From a virus: a DNA stretch of 34,473 nt. Every line of letters begins with the position of its first letter. Positions within the stretch are counted from its first letter, which is position 1. Made by a program: the position numbers and the translations under genes. Below, one piece after another: positions 1 through 7,619 of this stretch. Under the pieces are notes generated by a model that did no database searches, had not been told where the DNA came from, and was given only the letters and a program-made list of their open reading frames with translations. The stretch is taken from positions 1 through 34,473 of IMG/VR virus record IMGVR_UViG_3300035703_000266; one strand, written 5' to 3'.

Positions 1-25
1 CAGGTGCTGCCACAGGCACAGGTGC
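1..25. repeat. Terminal direct repeat (left copy) marking circular closure
   Basis: Bases 1-25 are identical to bases 34449-34473. The overlap lies inside an 18-base tandem repeat (unit ACAGGTGCTGCCACAGGC) that codes for an Ala-Thr-Gly linker. Removing one copy keeps the split gene in frame, which supports a circular or circularly permuted genome of 34,448 bases. Because the overlap is itself repetitive, the true number of 18-base units is uncertain. Confidence 0.85.
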
Positions 26-1196
26 TGCCACAGGCACAGGTGCTGCGTTGACAGTCGAACAGCTTTACCAGCAATATGCAGGCCGCGAAGGTGACCCAAG
101 TGGCATAAATTACTTCAACCAACTATTTGGCCCAACGATTGAGCCTGAAGAGGTTGCGCGTTTCCAGACTGCTATTGCCGAGGCGCGTGCGCAGGGGTCT
201 GACGAGGCTGCTGCCGAACCTACAAATCTTACGGTCGAACAGCTTTACCAGCAATATGCAGGCCGAGCAGGCGATGCTGGCGGCATTGATTACTTCAGCC
301 AATTGTTTGGCCCTGAAATTGACAGCAATGAAGTGGCGCGTTTTCGAACTGCCATTGCCCAGGCGCGTGCGCAGGAGTCTGAGCCAGCCACGGCAGAACA
401 ACTCGCAGCGGCCAGGATAGCTGCGGATGCGGCTGCGCGTGCTACTGCACAGCGACAGGGAGCGATTGACGCTCAAGTAAGGCGCGAAGAGGTGGCGGCA
501 AGACTGCGTGCAGAGGGAATGCTAAACCCATTTGCAAATGCCACGCAAGGACTTCAACCCAACACCCGTGGCACTTACACCTCAATTCCAATTGGTGTAC
601 AAAGTTTTGACCAGAATTTCCAGAACTACATCAACAGCCCATTGGGCGGCCAGTACAACCCTGGAGTCACGGGCGGGGTATCACCCTATAGTGCGGTGAT
701 GAACCAGATGCAAGACTTCAGCAACCCGTATGCAGGCGCTATTGCCAGCCAGCCTATCGGTGGTTACAACCCAAACATTTACGATCCAAACCTGTACGGG
801 CGTGTGGTGCAAGAGCGTGCGGCGAGGATGGACGCACAAACCGCAGCCGCCTTGGCTGCCCAAAATGCCGCAGACCTATCTGGGCAAGGTGGCGATGCTT
901 TTGGTGGTGGTGATAACGGCTCAGAAGGGGCTGCCGGACAAAGTGGCGGCTTTGGTGGCGACACGGGAGATGCTCCCGGCAGTGATGGCACACCAGGCTC
1001 TGGTGCCTACATGGGTGGACTGATCACCAAAGTCTTTGGCCCCGATCCGGCTGGTCCTGATGAGGGCCAGATCAACATTCAGCGCGGCGAATACGTTATC
1101 AAAAAATCATCGGTCAACAAATACGGCAAGGGCTTTCTGGACATGATCAACGAAGGCAAGATTCCAGCCAAGAAAATTAAATCACTTTTGGATTGA
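1..1196 (+). CDS. Virion protein with DUF4214-like repeats, 3' part (gene split by window ends)
   Basis: The reading frame is open from the first base (first full codon at 3) and ends at 1194-1196. It continues the gene that starts at 34106; joined over the 25-base end overlap it encodes 512 residues. This part starts with an Ala-Thr-Gly linker, then has two copies of a domain of about 58 residues with the pattern VEQLYQQYAGR..D..GI.YF, very like DUF4214 (known from bacterial surface and secreted proteins). A coiled-coil-like Ala/Arg stretch, a Pro/Asn/Tyr-rich middle and a Gly-rich region follow. The C-terminal motif GEYVIKKSSVNKYGKGFLD is familiar to me from phage tail and ejection proteins. 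The next gene starts 10 bases downstream. I infer a structural or host-contact protein; the function is unproven. Confidence 0.85.
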   Translation, partial: GAATGTGAATGTGAALTVEQLYQQYAGREGDPSGINYFNQLFGPTIEPEEVARFQTAIAEARAQGSDEAAAEPTNLTVEQLYQQYAGRAGDAGGIDYFSQLFGPEIDSNEVARFRTAIAQARAQESEPATAEQLAAARIAADAAARATAQRQGAIDAQVRREEVAARLRAEGMLNPFANATQGLQPNTRGTYTSIPIGVQSFDQNFQNYINSPLGGQYNPGVTGGVSPYSAVMNQMQDFSNPYAGAIASQPIGGYNPNIYDPNLYGRVVQERAARMDAQTAAALAAQNAADLSGQGGDAFGGGDNGSEGAAGQSGGFGGDTGDAPGSDGTPGSGAYMGGLITKVFGPDPAGPDEGQINIQRGEYVIKKSSVNKYGKGFLDMINEGKIPAKKIKSLLD

Positions 1197-1205
1197 GAGG
1201 CAGAT

Positions 1206-2144
1206 ATGTCAAAAGGCGGCGCACCAGATGTAACGACCAATGCGGTTGATCCAGACATTAAAGAGGCATTCCTAGCCAACTTCCAGAACGCCCAAAGCGT
1301 GGCTGGTGCGCTGCCTGTGCAGCAGTTTGCTGGGTTTAACCCGCTGTACCAAGCTGGCGAGGAAGCACTGGTAAACACTAGCTTGGCTGGCCCAGGCATC
1401 AGCGGCACGGACTTGGCCGCGCAGATGGCGGCCTATGGCGGCATCTACCAGCCAGCCATGCAGACTGCGGGTCAGGCCAACCTCGGCATGACTGGCCCTG
1501 GCAACATTGCCAGCTACATGAACCCCTACACATCCCAAGTGCGTGCCAACGCCTTGGGTGACTTGGAGTCTGCACGGCGTGCTGCTGTGCAGCAGACAGG
1601 TGAGCGTGCCATGCAGGCTCGGGCATTTGGTGGATCTCGCCAAGGTGTGGCCGAGGCGCTGACCAATGCAGGCTTTGCCAAGCAGGCTGGCACCTTGGGG
1701 ACACAACTCAACGAAAACGCCTTCAACCAGGCTGTGCAGTTGCAGGCGGCTGACTTGGCACGCCAACAGCAAGCGGCGGCGGCCAACCAAACGGCTGGCC
1801 TGCAAGGCGCTCAGTTGCGCTTGGGCGGTGCGCAGCAACTCGGCAGCTTGGCAGCACAGCAGCAGGCTTTGCGCCTTGGTGGTGCGCAGGCTGTCATGGG
1901 TGCAGGCGGTGCGCGTCAGGCAGCCGATCAGCAGCAGATGGATGCCATCCGCAACATCGGCTTGCAGCGTCTGGGCATCGTCCAGTCATCGCTGGGTGCC
2001 AGCCCTGCCAACTTGGGTGGCACGGTCAGCACGCCCACATACAGTAACCCAGCGTCCGGCGCCTTGGGTGGTGCCTTGGCTGGTGGGCAAATGTTTGGCC
2101 CATATGGGGCTGTTGCTGGCGGCCTGCTTGGCCTGCTGAGTTAA
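1206..2144 (+). CDS. Ala/Gln-rich internal virion (ejection-like) protein
   Basis: A 312-residue protein starting nine bases after a GAGG ribosome site. It is rich in Ala, Gln and Gly with long predicted helices. It carries a central motif, SYMNPYTSQV followed by RAFGGSRQGVAEAL, that I associate with phage internal virion or DNA-transfer proteins. The C-terminus is a Gly/Ala-rich hydrophobic stretch (about residues 283-312, GALAGGQMFGPYGAVAGGLL) that could insert in a membrane. It lies between the DUF4214 protein and two more large helical proteins, an arrangement resembling the three ejection proteins of short-tailed phages. The ejection role is inferred from composition and position, not from a defined domain. 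Confidence 0.75.
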   Translation: MSKGGAPDVTTNAVDPDIKEAFLANFQNAQSVAGALPVQQFAGFNPLYQAGEEALVNTSLAGPGISGTDLAAQMAAYGGIYQPAMQTAGQANLGMTGPGNIASYMNPYTSQVRANALGDLESARRAAVQQTGERAMQARAFGGSRQGVAEALTNAGFAKQAGTLGTQLNENAFNQAVQLQAADLARQQQAAAANQTAGLQGAQLRLGGAQQLGSLAAQQQALRLGGAQAVMGAGGARQAADQQQMDAIRNIGLQRLGIVQSSLGASPANLGGTVSTPTYSNPASGALGGALAGGQMFGPYGAVAGGLLGLLS

Positions 2145-2154
2145 GGAGAGCGAC

Positions 2155-3510
2155 ATGGCAATTGACTTCATGAACATGTTTGCCCCACGGGGTACGCCAT
2201 CTGCTTTGGACGCACTGCTGTCTGCTGACCAGCGCAGGCTGCTGAACCGCAACGCCAACCTTTCGGCTGCCGCTGCGCTGCTGGCCGCCAGTGGCCCCAG
2301 CCGCCAGCGTGTGGGTCTGGGCCAAGCCCTTGGCGCTGCCTTGCAGGCGGGGCAGCAGGGCTACCAACAAGCCCGTGCCGGATCGCTGCAAGAGTTGTTG
2401 CTGGGTGAGAAGCTCAAAGAGTCGCAAGACGAGCGTCAGCGCAACCTCGATTATTTGAAATTGTTGGAGGGTACACCCGCACCAGCGACAGCGGCTCCTG
2501 GCTTGGCCGCTCCTGGCTTGGCCGCTCCTGGCTTGGCCGCTCCTGGCTTGGCCGCTCCTGGGCCTACAGACTACCCGGTGATGCCCTTGACGGTGCAGAC
2601 CAGCGACAACATGCGCGAGGTGGCTCCCCCTGCCCAAATGGTGCCACAAGCCCCTGTGGCGGCACCCGCAGCGTCCAACCCTTTCAGTGGCCTCACAGCA
2701 CAGCAGCGTGCCATCATGCGCGGCTTGCCTCGCGCCGAGGGCTTGAAGTATGCAATGGATGCGCTCAAGCCCGAGCCAACACCAGAATCCATCCGCACGC
2801 TGCGTGCATTGCGTCTGCCAGAAACGGTGGAGGGCTTACGCCAACTGGACAAGCCAGAAGCCTCGCCATCAGAAGTCAGAATTTTGCAAGCTACTGGCAC
2901 GCCAGTGACGATGGAAAACGTCATGAAGCTGCGCCAATCTAGTGCCTCTAACGTGAACGTCAAAGTGCCTGTGGACATGACGGGCGGTCAAAAGGGCTTT
3001 GAGAATGAGATGAAGCTGGGCAGCGCCTTCAAAGGTGAACCCATCTACAAAGACTTCAACGACATGAAGGCAGCCTTTAGTCAGGTGGTGTCATCTCTGA
3101 GCGCAGGCACACCCATCGGCGATGTGGCTGGCGCGACCAAGATCATGAAACTGTTGGACCCTGGATCTGTGGTGCGTGAGTCTGAATTGGGCATTGCCAT
3201 GGCTGCGGCTGGTCGGTTGGACCGTCTGCAAAACTACTTTAACAATTTGATGACGGGCGAGAAGCTGACCCCCACTCAGCGCGAAGACTTTAAGTCATTG
3301 GCGAATGAACTGTATGCAGCGGCTGGTCAGGCATACAACCAAAAGCGCGACGAGTATCAGCAATTCGGCCAAGCCTACAATTTCAAAAACTTGGGCACCG
3401 CCTTGGGTCCAGCGGCTAATATCCCATCAGTGATGCGCAAGCCTACCCTGACCCCTGGTGGCACGCCAAGACAGCGCCGAGACTTAAACGACATTTTTGG
3501 AGTCCGATAA
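2155..3510 (+). CDS. Internal virion / ejection-like protein with APGLA repeats
   Basis: A 451-residue protein with a good GGAGAG site before its ATG. The N-terminal 100 residues are helical and Ala/Leu/Gln-rich. Residues about 112-135 are four tandem APGLA units and a partial one, a likely flexible linker encoded by a 15-base DNA repeat. The C-terminal half (from about residue 275) is a mixed helical domain with the segment GDVAGATKIMKLLDPGSVVR followed by ESELG, which I have seen in internal virion proteins. The stop codon overlaps the next start by one base (TAATG). A DNA-ejection or inner-core role is inferred from context; no enzymatic motif is visible. Confidence 0.75.
   Translation: MAIDFMNMFAPRGTPSALDALLSADQRRLLNRNANLSAAAALLAASGPSRQRVGLGQALGAALQAGQQGYQQARAGSLQELLLGEKLKESQDERQRNLDYLKLLEGTPAPATAAPGLAAPGLAAPGLAAPGLAAPGPTDYPVMPLTVQTSDNMREVAPPAQMVPQAPVAAPAASNPFSGLTAQQRAIMRGLPRAEGLKYAMDALKPEPTPESIRTLRALRLPETVEGLRQLDKPEASPSEVRILQATGTPVTMENVMKLRQSSASNVNVKVPVDMTGGQKGFENEMKLGSAFKGEPIYKDFNDMKAAFSQVVSSLSAGTPIGDVAGATKIMKLLDPGSVVRESELGIAMAAAGRLDRLQNYFNNLMTGEKLTPTQREDFKSLANELYAAAGQAYNQKRDEYQQFGQAYNFKNLGTALGPAANIPSVMRKPTLTPGGTPRQRRDLNDIFGVR
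2494..2553 (+). repeat. 15-base tandem repeat, four copies
   Basis: Four identical copies of GCTCCTGGCTTGGCC (2494-2508, 2509-2523, 2524-2538, 2539-2553) and a partial fifth copy. They encode APGLA repeats inside the ejection-like protein. Exact identity between copies points to recent slippage or expansion; copy number may vary between relatives without breaking the frame. Confidence 0.95.
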
Positions 3511-5597
3511 TGGAAGACATCAAGGACAAAATCAAAGCTGCCAAAAAAGAGGGCTTTACTGACGTTCAGATTGTTGACTTCTTGGCCCAGCTTCCAGATG
3601 TCGGGCCACAGGTCACCACAGCCCTAGAAAACCAGTACAAGCCCGATGAGATCCTGAAGTTCTTGGGGCAGTCGCCTGCCTACCGGGAAGGAACCAAGCA
3701 AAGCACGCTGCAAAAAGGGTTGGCGAGTGCCATGGCTGGACCTACCTTTGGTTTCTTTGATGAGTTGGCTGGGGCCATCAGCGCACCAGTCAAAGCCATT
3801 CAGCAAGGCATCCCATTGGGTGAGGCTTATCGCCAAGGCCGCGACATTGTGCGCGGCGCTGCTGAGTCCTATGAGAAAGAGTCGCCCTTCTTGGCGGCTG
3901 GTGGGCAGATTGTCGCCAGCGGCCCCATGGCTCTGACCCGAGCGCCCACAGCCATTGGCCGTGCGGTCATGCCATCTATCACCGCAGCAGCCCCCAGCAT
4001 TGCGCCTACAGTGCAAGCTGCTGGCCGCTACCTGACTGCTGCACCTGCCACGGGCCAAGTGATGGGGTTGGGTCAGCGCACAGCACAGGCTGGCGCGTCT
4101 GGGGCTGGATATGGTTTTCTCAGCGGCCTTGGCGGCTCGACAGAAGAAAACGCTTTTGACATGCTGCAAGACGCTGCCAAAAGCACCATTGTTGGCGGCA
4201 CATTGGGTGCTGCTTCCCAGCCAGCCATGTCGGTGCTTGGCGCTGTTGGCCGTCAGGGTATGGCTCGGGTGTCACCCACTGCGGCTGGCACCTACGCCCA
4301 GCAGAAGGTGGCAGAGGCTTTGATTCGTGATGTGCCCGAGGATTTGGCCTCCAGTGCCCTGACCCGCGCACAGACACGCTTGGCACGCCTTGGGCCAGAA
4401 GCACGCATTGCCGATGTGGGTGGCAAGTCCACCCGCAATTTGCTCGATGTGCAGGCCACACTGCCAGGCACCACGACAGATGCGGTGGAGCGTGCCATTC
4501 GTGAACGTCAAGCAGGCCGCGCTGGCCGACTCATGACTGCTGCCGACACCGCCCTTGGCACACAAGGTGCGCAATATTTGGCAAAACTGGAAGACTTTAG
4601 CCAGCAGCGTTTTACCCAGTCGCGCCCATATTACGCAGCCGTTGACCGCGCAACGGCAACAGTGGATGACGCTGTGGCTGATGTCTTGAACAAATCGCAG
4701 GCCGTGCAACGTGACGCTGAATTGCTCTTTAAAACCAAAACAGGTCAGGACATTGACTTGTCCCAGTTGCAGCCAGGTCAAAGCGTGCCAATGAACGTGC
4801 TGGATTCGCTGAAGCAATCGCTGTATGACGCATCTCAATCGTTGCGGCGCAGTGGCAGCAATGAGCAGGCCAACGCATATGACCAAGTGCGCTTAAAGCT
4901 GATCGGTGAACTGGAAAAACAGTCGCCAAAAATCGGTGGTCAATCGGCATACACCATGGCCCTGAGAACATGGGCTGGCCCATCGCAAATGATGGATGCT
5001 GCCGAGATTGGTCGCAGCGTCATGCGCGGGGACATTTTGGACGTACAGCAGGCCACTCGGAATTTATCGCCTTCTGAGGTGGACGCATTCCGCATTGGTG
5101 CCTTGCAAGCCTTGCGCCAGTCCACTGGCACGGAATCAGGCCAAACCTCATTGCTCAAGATGTGGAAAGAGCCAGCCACGCAAGAGCGCCTGAAGGCCGC
5201 ATTTGGCAATGATTACCGCACCTTTGCGGCTGCGGTCGCCAAAGAGGCACGCCTTAAAGGCATGGAGTCGGCTGGCCGTGGATCGCAAACCGCTGCACGC
5301 TTGGCGGGTACGGCAGATCTGGACATTGCGCCACTCGGTCAGACCTTGGCCGCTGCCTCGACTGGCAGCCCCACAGGCATCATTGCAGCCGCCACCAACC
5401 TCGCCAACCAGACCCGCACGCCAGAGGCTGTGCGCAATGAGATTGGTCGCATCTTGCTGTCGCGTGACCCGCAGCAATTGCAGCGGCTGGAAGAGATCGT
5501 GCGACAGATCAATGCGTCACGCTCACGCGCTGCTGGTGTGGCTGGCTTTGGGGCTGGTCAAGTTGGCGGGATGTCGGGCGGCCTACTTGGTAACTGA
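3510..5597 (+). CDS. Large internal virion / DNA-ejection-like protein
   Basis: A 695-residue protein, the largest of the three helical virion proteins. It starts at an ATG overlapping the previous stop, with GGAG upstream. Residues 1-60 look like a small helical domain (KEGFTDVQIVDFLAQLPDV). An Ala/Gly/Pro-rich hydrophobic region follows to about residue 250, then long helices. The C-terminus is Gly-rich. No lytic transglycosylase or protease motif is evident. It is the last rightward gene before the convergent leftward block, and its final 15 bases overlap the end of the opposing gene. By size, composition and position I infer an injected inner-core protein; a tape-measure-like role is the alternative. 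Confidence 0.75.
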   Translation: MEDIKDKIKAAKKEGFTDVQIVDFLAQLPDVGPQVTTALENQYKPDEILKFLGQSPAYREGTKQSTLQKGLASAMAGPTFGFFDELAGAISAPVKAIQQGIPLGEAYRQGRDIVRGAAESYEKESPFLAAGGQIVASGPMALTRAPTAIGRAVMPSITAAAPSIAPTVQAAGRYLTAAPATGQVMGLGQRTAQAGASGAGYGFLSGLGGSTEENAFDMLQDAAKSTIVGGTLGAASQPAMSVLGAVGRQGMARVSPTAAGTYAQQKVAEALIRDVPEDLASSALTRAQTRLARLGPEARIADVGGKSTRNLLDVQATLPGTTTDAVERAIRERQAGRAGRLMTAADTALGTQGAQYLAKLEDFSQQRFTQSRPYYAAVDRATATVDDAVADVLNKSQAVQRDAELLFKTKTGQDIDLSQLQPGQSVPMNVLDSLKQSLYDASQSLRRSGSNEQANAYDQVRLKLIGELEKQSPKIGGQSAYTMALRTWAGPSQMMDAAEIGRSVMRGDILDVQQATRNLSPSEVDAFRIGALQALRQSTGTESGQTSLLKMWKEPATQERLKAAFGNDYRTFAAAVAKEARLKGMESAGRGSQTAARLAGTADLDIAPLGQTLAAASTGSPTGIIAAATNLANQTRTPEAVRNEIGRILLSRDPQQLQRLEEIVRQINASRSRAAGVAGFGAGQVGGMSGGLLGN

Positions 5598-5984
5598 CCC
5601 AAAAAAAGCAGCCACTAAGGGGTCGCGTTTGACCACGCGCCTTTGCTGTCTGCGCCTGGCATCGGCAAAGTCTTTGTCATCGGCGGTCATCTTGGCGCGG
5701 AACTCATGCACCCGCTGGGTGCTGGTCCGGCCAGTGGGCGGTGGGCATGGCGCATCCTCACCATCACCCAGCCTGTACTGAGGCCGCCAGCGGTAACTGG
5801 CACCCGCCTTGGCCCAGCCAGCGATGTGAACCAGCCCCTGCTGGTGCATCTTCTCCAACTCGCGCTGCACAGATCTGCGCTCACAGAAGATGATGTCCAC
5901 CAGTTCCCGGTCGCACCTCGCACGGCCATCGGCCATGACGAGTTCCAGCTTTGGCCGGATGCGCGGCTTCAGTCCAGCTTGCAT
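5583..5984 (-). CDS. Winged-helix-like small protein, last gene of leftward block
   Basis: A 133-residue basic protein. Residues about 10-70 (KLELVMADGRARCDRELV, then RSVQRELEKMHQQGLVHI) read as a winged helix-turn-helix: a helix, a recognition-like helix and a short beta hairpin ending in a tyrosine/tryptophan segment. The tail is rich in Arg and Asp. Its start overlaps the upstream leftward gene by 16 bases, so translation is probably coupled; its ribosome site is weak. Its 3' end overlaps the convergent virion gene by 15 bases. A DNA-binding regulatory role is likely from fold pattern, but the target is unknown. Confidence 0.65.
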   Translation of the reverse strand: MQAGLKPRIRPKLELVMADGRARCDRELVDIIFCERRSVQRELEKMHQQGLVHIAGWAKAGASYRWRPQYRLGDGEDAPCPPPTGRTSTQRVHEFRAKMTADDKDFADARRRQQRRVVKRDPLVAAFFGSVTK

Positions 5985-6154
5985 AACTCGGCCAGGTCTT
6001 TGCGGTACACAGATCCGAAGTGCATCAGGCTGGGCAGCTTGTACGCATCCATCGCGCCGGGCCTCCCGGTGTATGGCAGCAACTCTTTGCCATCGTATGT
6101 GCCAGCCATCTTGTCGATCATGTTGGCGGGGGTCTTAATAAATTGGTCGGCCAT
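5969..6154 (-). CDS. Small conserved-looking phage protein, unknown function
   Basis: A 61-residue protein with the segment YDGKELLPYTGRPGAMDAY, a pattern I recognise from other small phage proteins without an assigned role. No membrane segment or metal-binding cluster is visible. An AGGA lies about 10 bases upstream of the ATG. It overlaps both neighbours (20 bases with the gene before it, 16 with the gene after it), as expected inside a compact leftward operon. I do not assign a function. Confidence 0.6.
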   Translation of the reverse strand: MADQFIKTPANMIDKMAGTYDGKELLPYTGRPGAMDAYKLPSLMHFGSVYRKDLAELCKLD

Positions 6155-6344
6155 TTTCGAGGCATCCTATGATGTATTGAAGGCTCTTGACCTCGCGCCA
6201 GGCTTGGTCAGAGGATTGCAGGTCGCTGGGGCAATTGCGCACAGCATGGGCTGGCAGTGATGTGGCACGCGCACGGTCCAGTGCATGTTGAAGCTGGACC
6301 TCCAACTCGGGCAGGTCAGCAATGGTCAGGTCTTTGACTCTCAT
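6135..6344 (-). CDS. Small hypothetical protein of leftward operon
   Basis: A 69-residue protein. I chose the ATG at 6344 because it overlaps the upstream stop as ATGA, although the frame stays open further upstream. The N-terminal half is a probable amphipathic helix (DLPELEVQLQHALDRARA); the C-terminus has SDQAWREVKSLQYIIGCLEN. No known domain is recognised. It sits between a small membrane protein and the GRPGAMDAY-containing protein and is presumably co-transcribed with them. Confidence 0.55.
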   Translation of the reverse strand: MRVKDLTIADLPELEVQLQHALDRARATSLPAHAVRNCPSDLQSSDQAWREVKSLQYIIGCLENGRPIY

Positions 6345-6484
6345 GCCGACAACCCGTAGAACAGGCAGGCGGCCAAGGCCACGCCGATGACGACGGCCAG
6401 AGCAACATCCAGACACGCCTCTGCGCGTGCGTGCAACTTGGCGGCCTTGACTTGGTAATGCTGGTGGTATTTGTGGTGTTTCAT
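6341..6484 (-). CDS. Small single-pass membrane protein, first gene of leftward operon
   Basis: A 47-residue protein with a His/Lys/Gln-rich, positively charged N-terminus (MKHHKYHQHYQVKAAK) and one hydrophobic segment near residues 28-44 (DVALAVVIGVALAACLFYG). An AGGAG lies six bases before the ATG, and a plausible promoter is just upstream (TTGCAC at 6540-6535, CACAAT at 6517-6512, 17-base spacer). The position suggests early expression. Whether it acts on the host membrane is unknown. Confidence 0.6.
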   Translation of the reverse strand: MKHHKYHQHYQVKAAKLHARAEACLDVALAVVIGVALAACLFYGLSA

Positions 6485-6592
6485 GGGGTTCTCCTGTTGA
6501 TGTAGCAACACATTGTGGACTAAATACAAACACTGTGCAACACCTATTTGTTTGTGTCTGAAATTAACAACAATGCCAAGTAAAATGCCGCC
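6485..6592. promoter_or_regulatory. Divergent control region with operator-like repeats
   Basis: This region lies between the leftward gene starting at 6484 and the rightward HTH gene at 6593. On the minus strand TTGCAC (6540-6535) and CACAAT (6517-6512) are 17 bases apart, with a short AGGAG leader. On the plus strand TAAAAT (6581-6586) is the best -10 for the HTH gene, placing transcription start near its ATG. Inverted repeats are ACAAAC (6526-6531) with GTTTGT (6550-6555), and CACA-T-TGTG (6510-6518) over the leftward -10. The motif CACAAACAAA (minus strand, 6556-6547) recurs exactly at 7543-7552. Promoter calls are by eye. Confidence 0.5.
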
Positions 6593-6823
6593 ATGAACTC
6601 CATCCACGACATCCGAGACATGGCGCGTCTGCACAAGATCCAGATGAAGCAGGTCTGCACGCTGGCCCAAATACAACAGCCCCAGGTCAGCAGATGGCTG
6701 TCTGGGGCTGTTGATCCTCTGTGGACCTCGGTCAATCAGATGGAGGCTGCTTTATTTGCACTGATAGCACAACGGGAGACTCAAGGCCCGTGCGCAGCAG
6801 ATACCGAACAAGCGCAGCCTTAG
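6593..6823 (+). CDS. Small XRE-like helix-turn-helix regulator
   Basis: A 76-residue protein whose centre (KIQMKQVCTLAQIQQPQVSR, then WLSGAVDPLW) fits a Cro/CI-type helix-turn-helix: a QVCTLA helix, a turn, a QPQVSRWL recognition helix and a following helix. It is short for a repressor and lacks an oligomerisation domain, so it is closer to Cro or an Xre fragment. No Shine-Dalgarno is visible, and a -10-like TAAAAT is only six bases before the ATG, consistent with a leaderless message. It faces away from the leftward operon across operator-like repeats, and its 3' end overlaps the opposing gene at 6732 by 92 bases. I infer an early-gene regulator; no integrase accompanies it. Confidence 0.6.
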   Translation: MNSIHDIRDMARLHKIQMKQVCTLAQIQQPQVSRWLSGAVDPLWTSVNQMEAALFALIAQRETQGPCAADTEQAQP

Positions 6824-6911
6824 ACATGCCCAAGGCCTGCGAGGTGGCCTCCAGCTTGTCGTGTAGCGCCTGATCGACATGCGCTGCCACTAGGTGCTTA
6901 CCATTCGTCAT
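6732..6911 (-). CDS. Small ribbon-helix-helix-like DNA-binding protein
   Basis: A 59-residue protein. I chose the ATG at 6911 because a GGAGG stands six bases upstream, although the frame is open further back. The pattern is a short strand (KHLVAAHVDQ), helix A (ALHDKLEATSQALG) and helix B (MSKAALVRYLLRTGLE), typical of CopG/Arc-type transcription regulators. It overlaps the end of the ssDNA-binding gene by 14 bases, so the two are probably co-transcribed. Its 3' part is antisense to the last 92 bases of the HTH gene. Target sites are unknown; the shared inverted repeats in the two control regions are candidates. Confidence 0.65.
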   Translation of the reverse strand: MTNGKHLVAAHVDQALHDKLEATSQALGMSKAALVRYLLRTGLESPVVLSVQIKQPPSD

Positions 6912-7470
6912 TAAACGCCTCCATGGCCGCGGCAGGGGCTGCGGCACCACGGGTGATGCCAAAGTCATCCGCAGCAGATGGCTTGGCACCACCCAGCGGC
7001 TGGCCCTTCTTGACCAGCAAGATGTTGTTCAGGCCGAACGACACCCCGTTATTGCCTGCCTGAGAGTAGGCATAGGCATTCAAGGACACGCGCACAAAGT
7101 CGCCACTCACGATGTCATCAGACCCAATCAGGTCATTGCCATGCGTGTCGATTGCACCCGGCTTGCTGGTGCTTTTGACGTTGCAAAAGTAATGGCCCTG
7201 ATACTCGCGGCCCAGTGGGCTGCCATCGGTCTTGGTTTCGGTGTCACCGTCTCTCAGAGGATTACGCACGTTCTTGGGGATCTTGTCGCCAAACTTGGCA
7301 GCCAATGCCTCTTTGGCCGCAGCCTTCATGGCGCTCAAGGTGGCCGTGTCGGTCTTGGGAATCAGGATCTGGGTGCTGAATTCATCCTTGCCATTCATCT
7401 CATTCTTGCGTGCCTGCAAGGCCGAGAAGTAAGAGGTGCGCACCTCGCCAGTTGTCACACGTGTAGTCAT
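6898..7470 (-). CDS. DUF2815-type single-stranded DNA-binding protein
   Basis: A 190-residue protein resembling the DUF2815 / T7 gp2.5-like group of phage ssDNA-binding proteins. It has an N-terminal strand TTGEVRTSYFSALQARK, the segment FSTQILIPKTDTATLSAM, a central NPLRDGDTE turn, and the strand-rich NDLIGSDDIVSGDFVRVSL followed by an AYAYSQAGNNGVSFGLNNI block. The C-terminus is Ala-rich and ends in an acidic/aromatic tail (EAFNDEW), as expected for ssDNA-binding proteins that recruit partners. An AGGA lies eight bases before the ATG. It is transcribed divergently from the SNF2 helicase. Family assignment is from pattern memory. Confidence 0.8.
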   Translation of the reverse strand: MTTRVTTGEVRTSYFSALQARKNEMNGKDEFSTQILIPKTDTATLSAMKAAAKEALAAKFGDKIPKNVRNPLRDGDTETKTDGSPLGREYQGHYFCNVKSTSKPGAIDTHGNDLIGSDDIVSGDFVRVSLNAYAYSQAGNNGVSFGLNNILLVKKGQPLGGAKPSAADDFGITRGAAAPAAAMEAFNDEW

Positions 7471-7619
7471 GATCGGTTCCTTTGGTTGTGATCGTTTAAC
7501 AGGTTTTCAGCCCCATCAGGTGATGGAGCAGTTGCACTTTAGCACAAACAAAGTGCTTGTATAAAAGATTTTTACACCGCACAATTGAGGCTCTTTCAAC
7601 CGCTAAACCGAGGAAACCG
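7471..7619. promoter_or_regulatory. Divergent control region between ssDNA-binding protein and SNF2 helicase genes
   Basis: This 149-base region separates leftward and rightward early genes. It contains a perfect 7-bp inverted repeat, GCACTTT (7534-7540) and AAAGTGC (7550-7556), with a nine-base spacer. It also contains CCATCA-GG-TGATGG (7513-7526). TATAAA at 7560-7565 is a candidate -10 for the rightward gene; no convincing -35 is seen at standard spacing, and the first repeat would overlap it. CACAAACAAA (7543-7552) also occurs, inverted, in the other control region. Promoter details are inference. Confidence 0.45.

Noticed and set aside
2026-2649. Minus-strand frame with SGQAR repeats
   Set aside because: The repeats are the antisense reading of the 15-base APGLA repeat; no ribosome site or domain.
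6593-6823. Full lysogeny module
   Set aside because: Only one short HTH gene and one RHH gene are present; no integrase, attachment site or repressor with a C-terminal domain was found.
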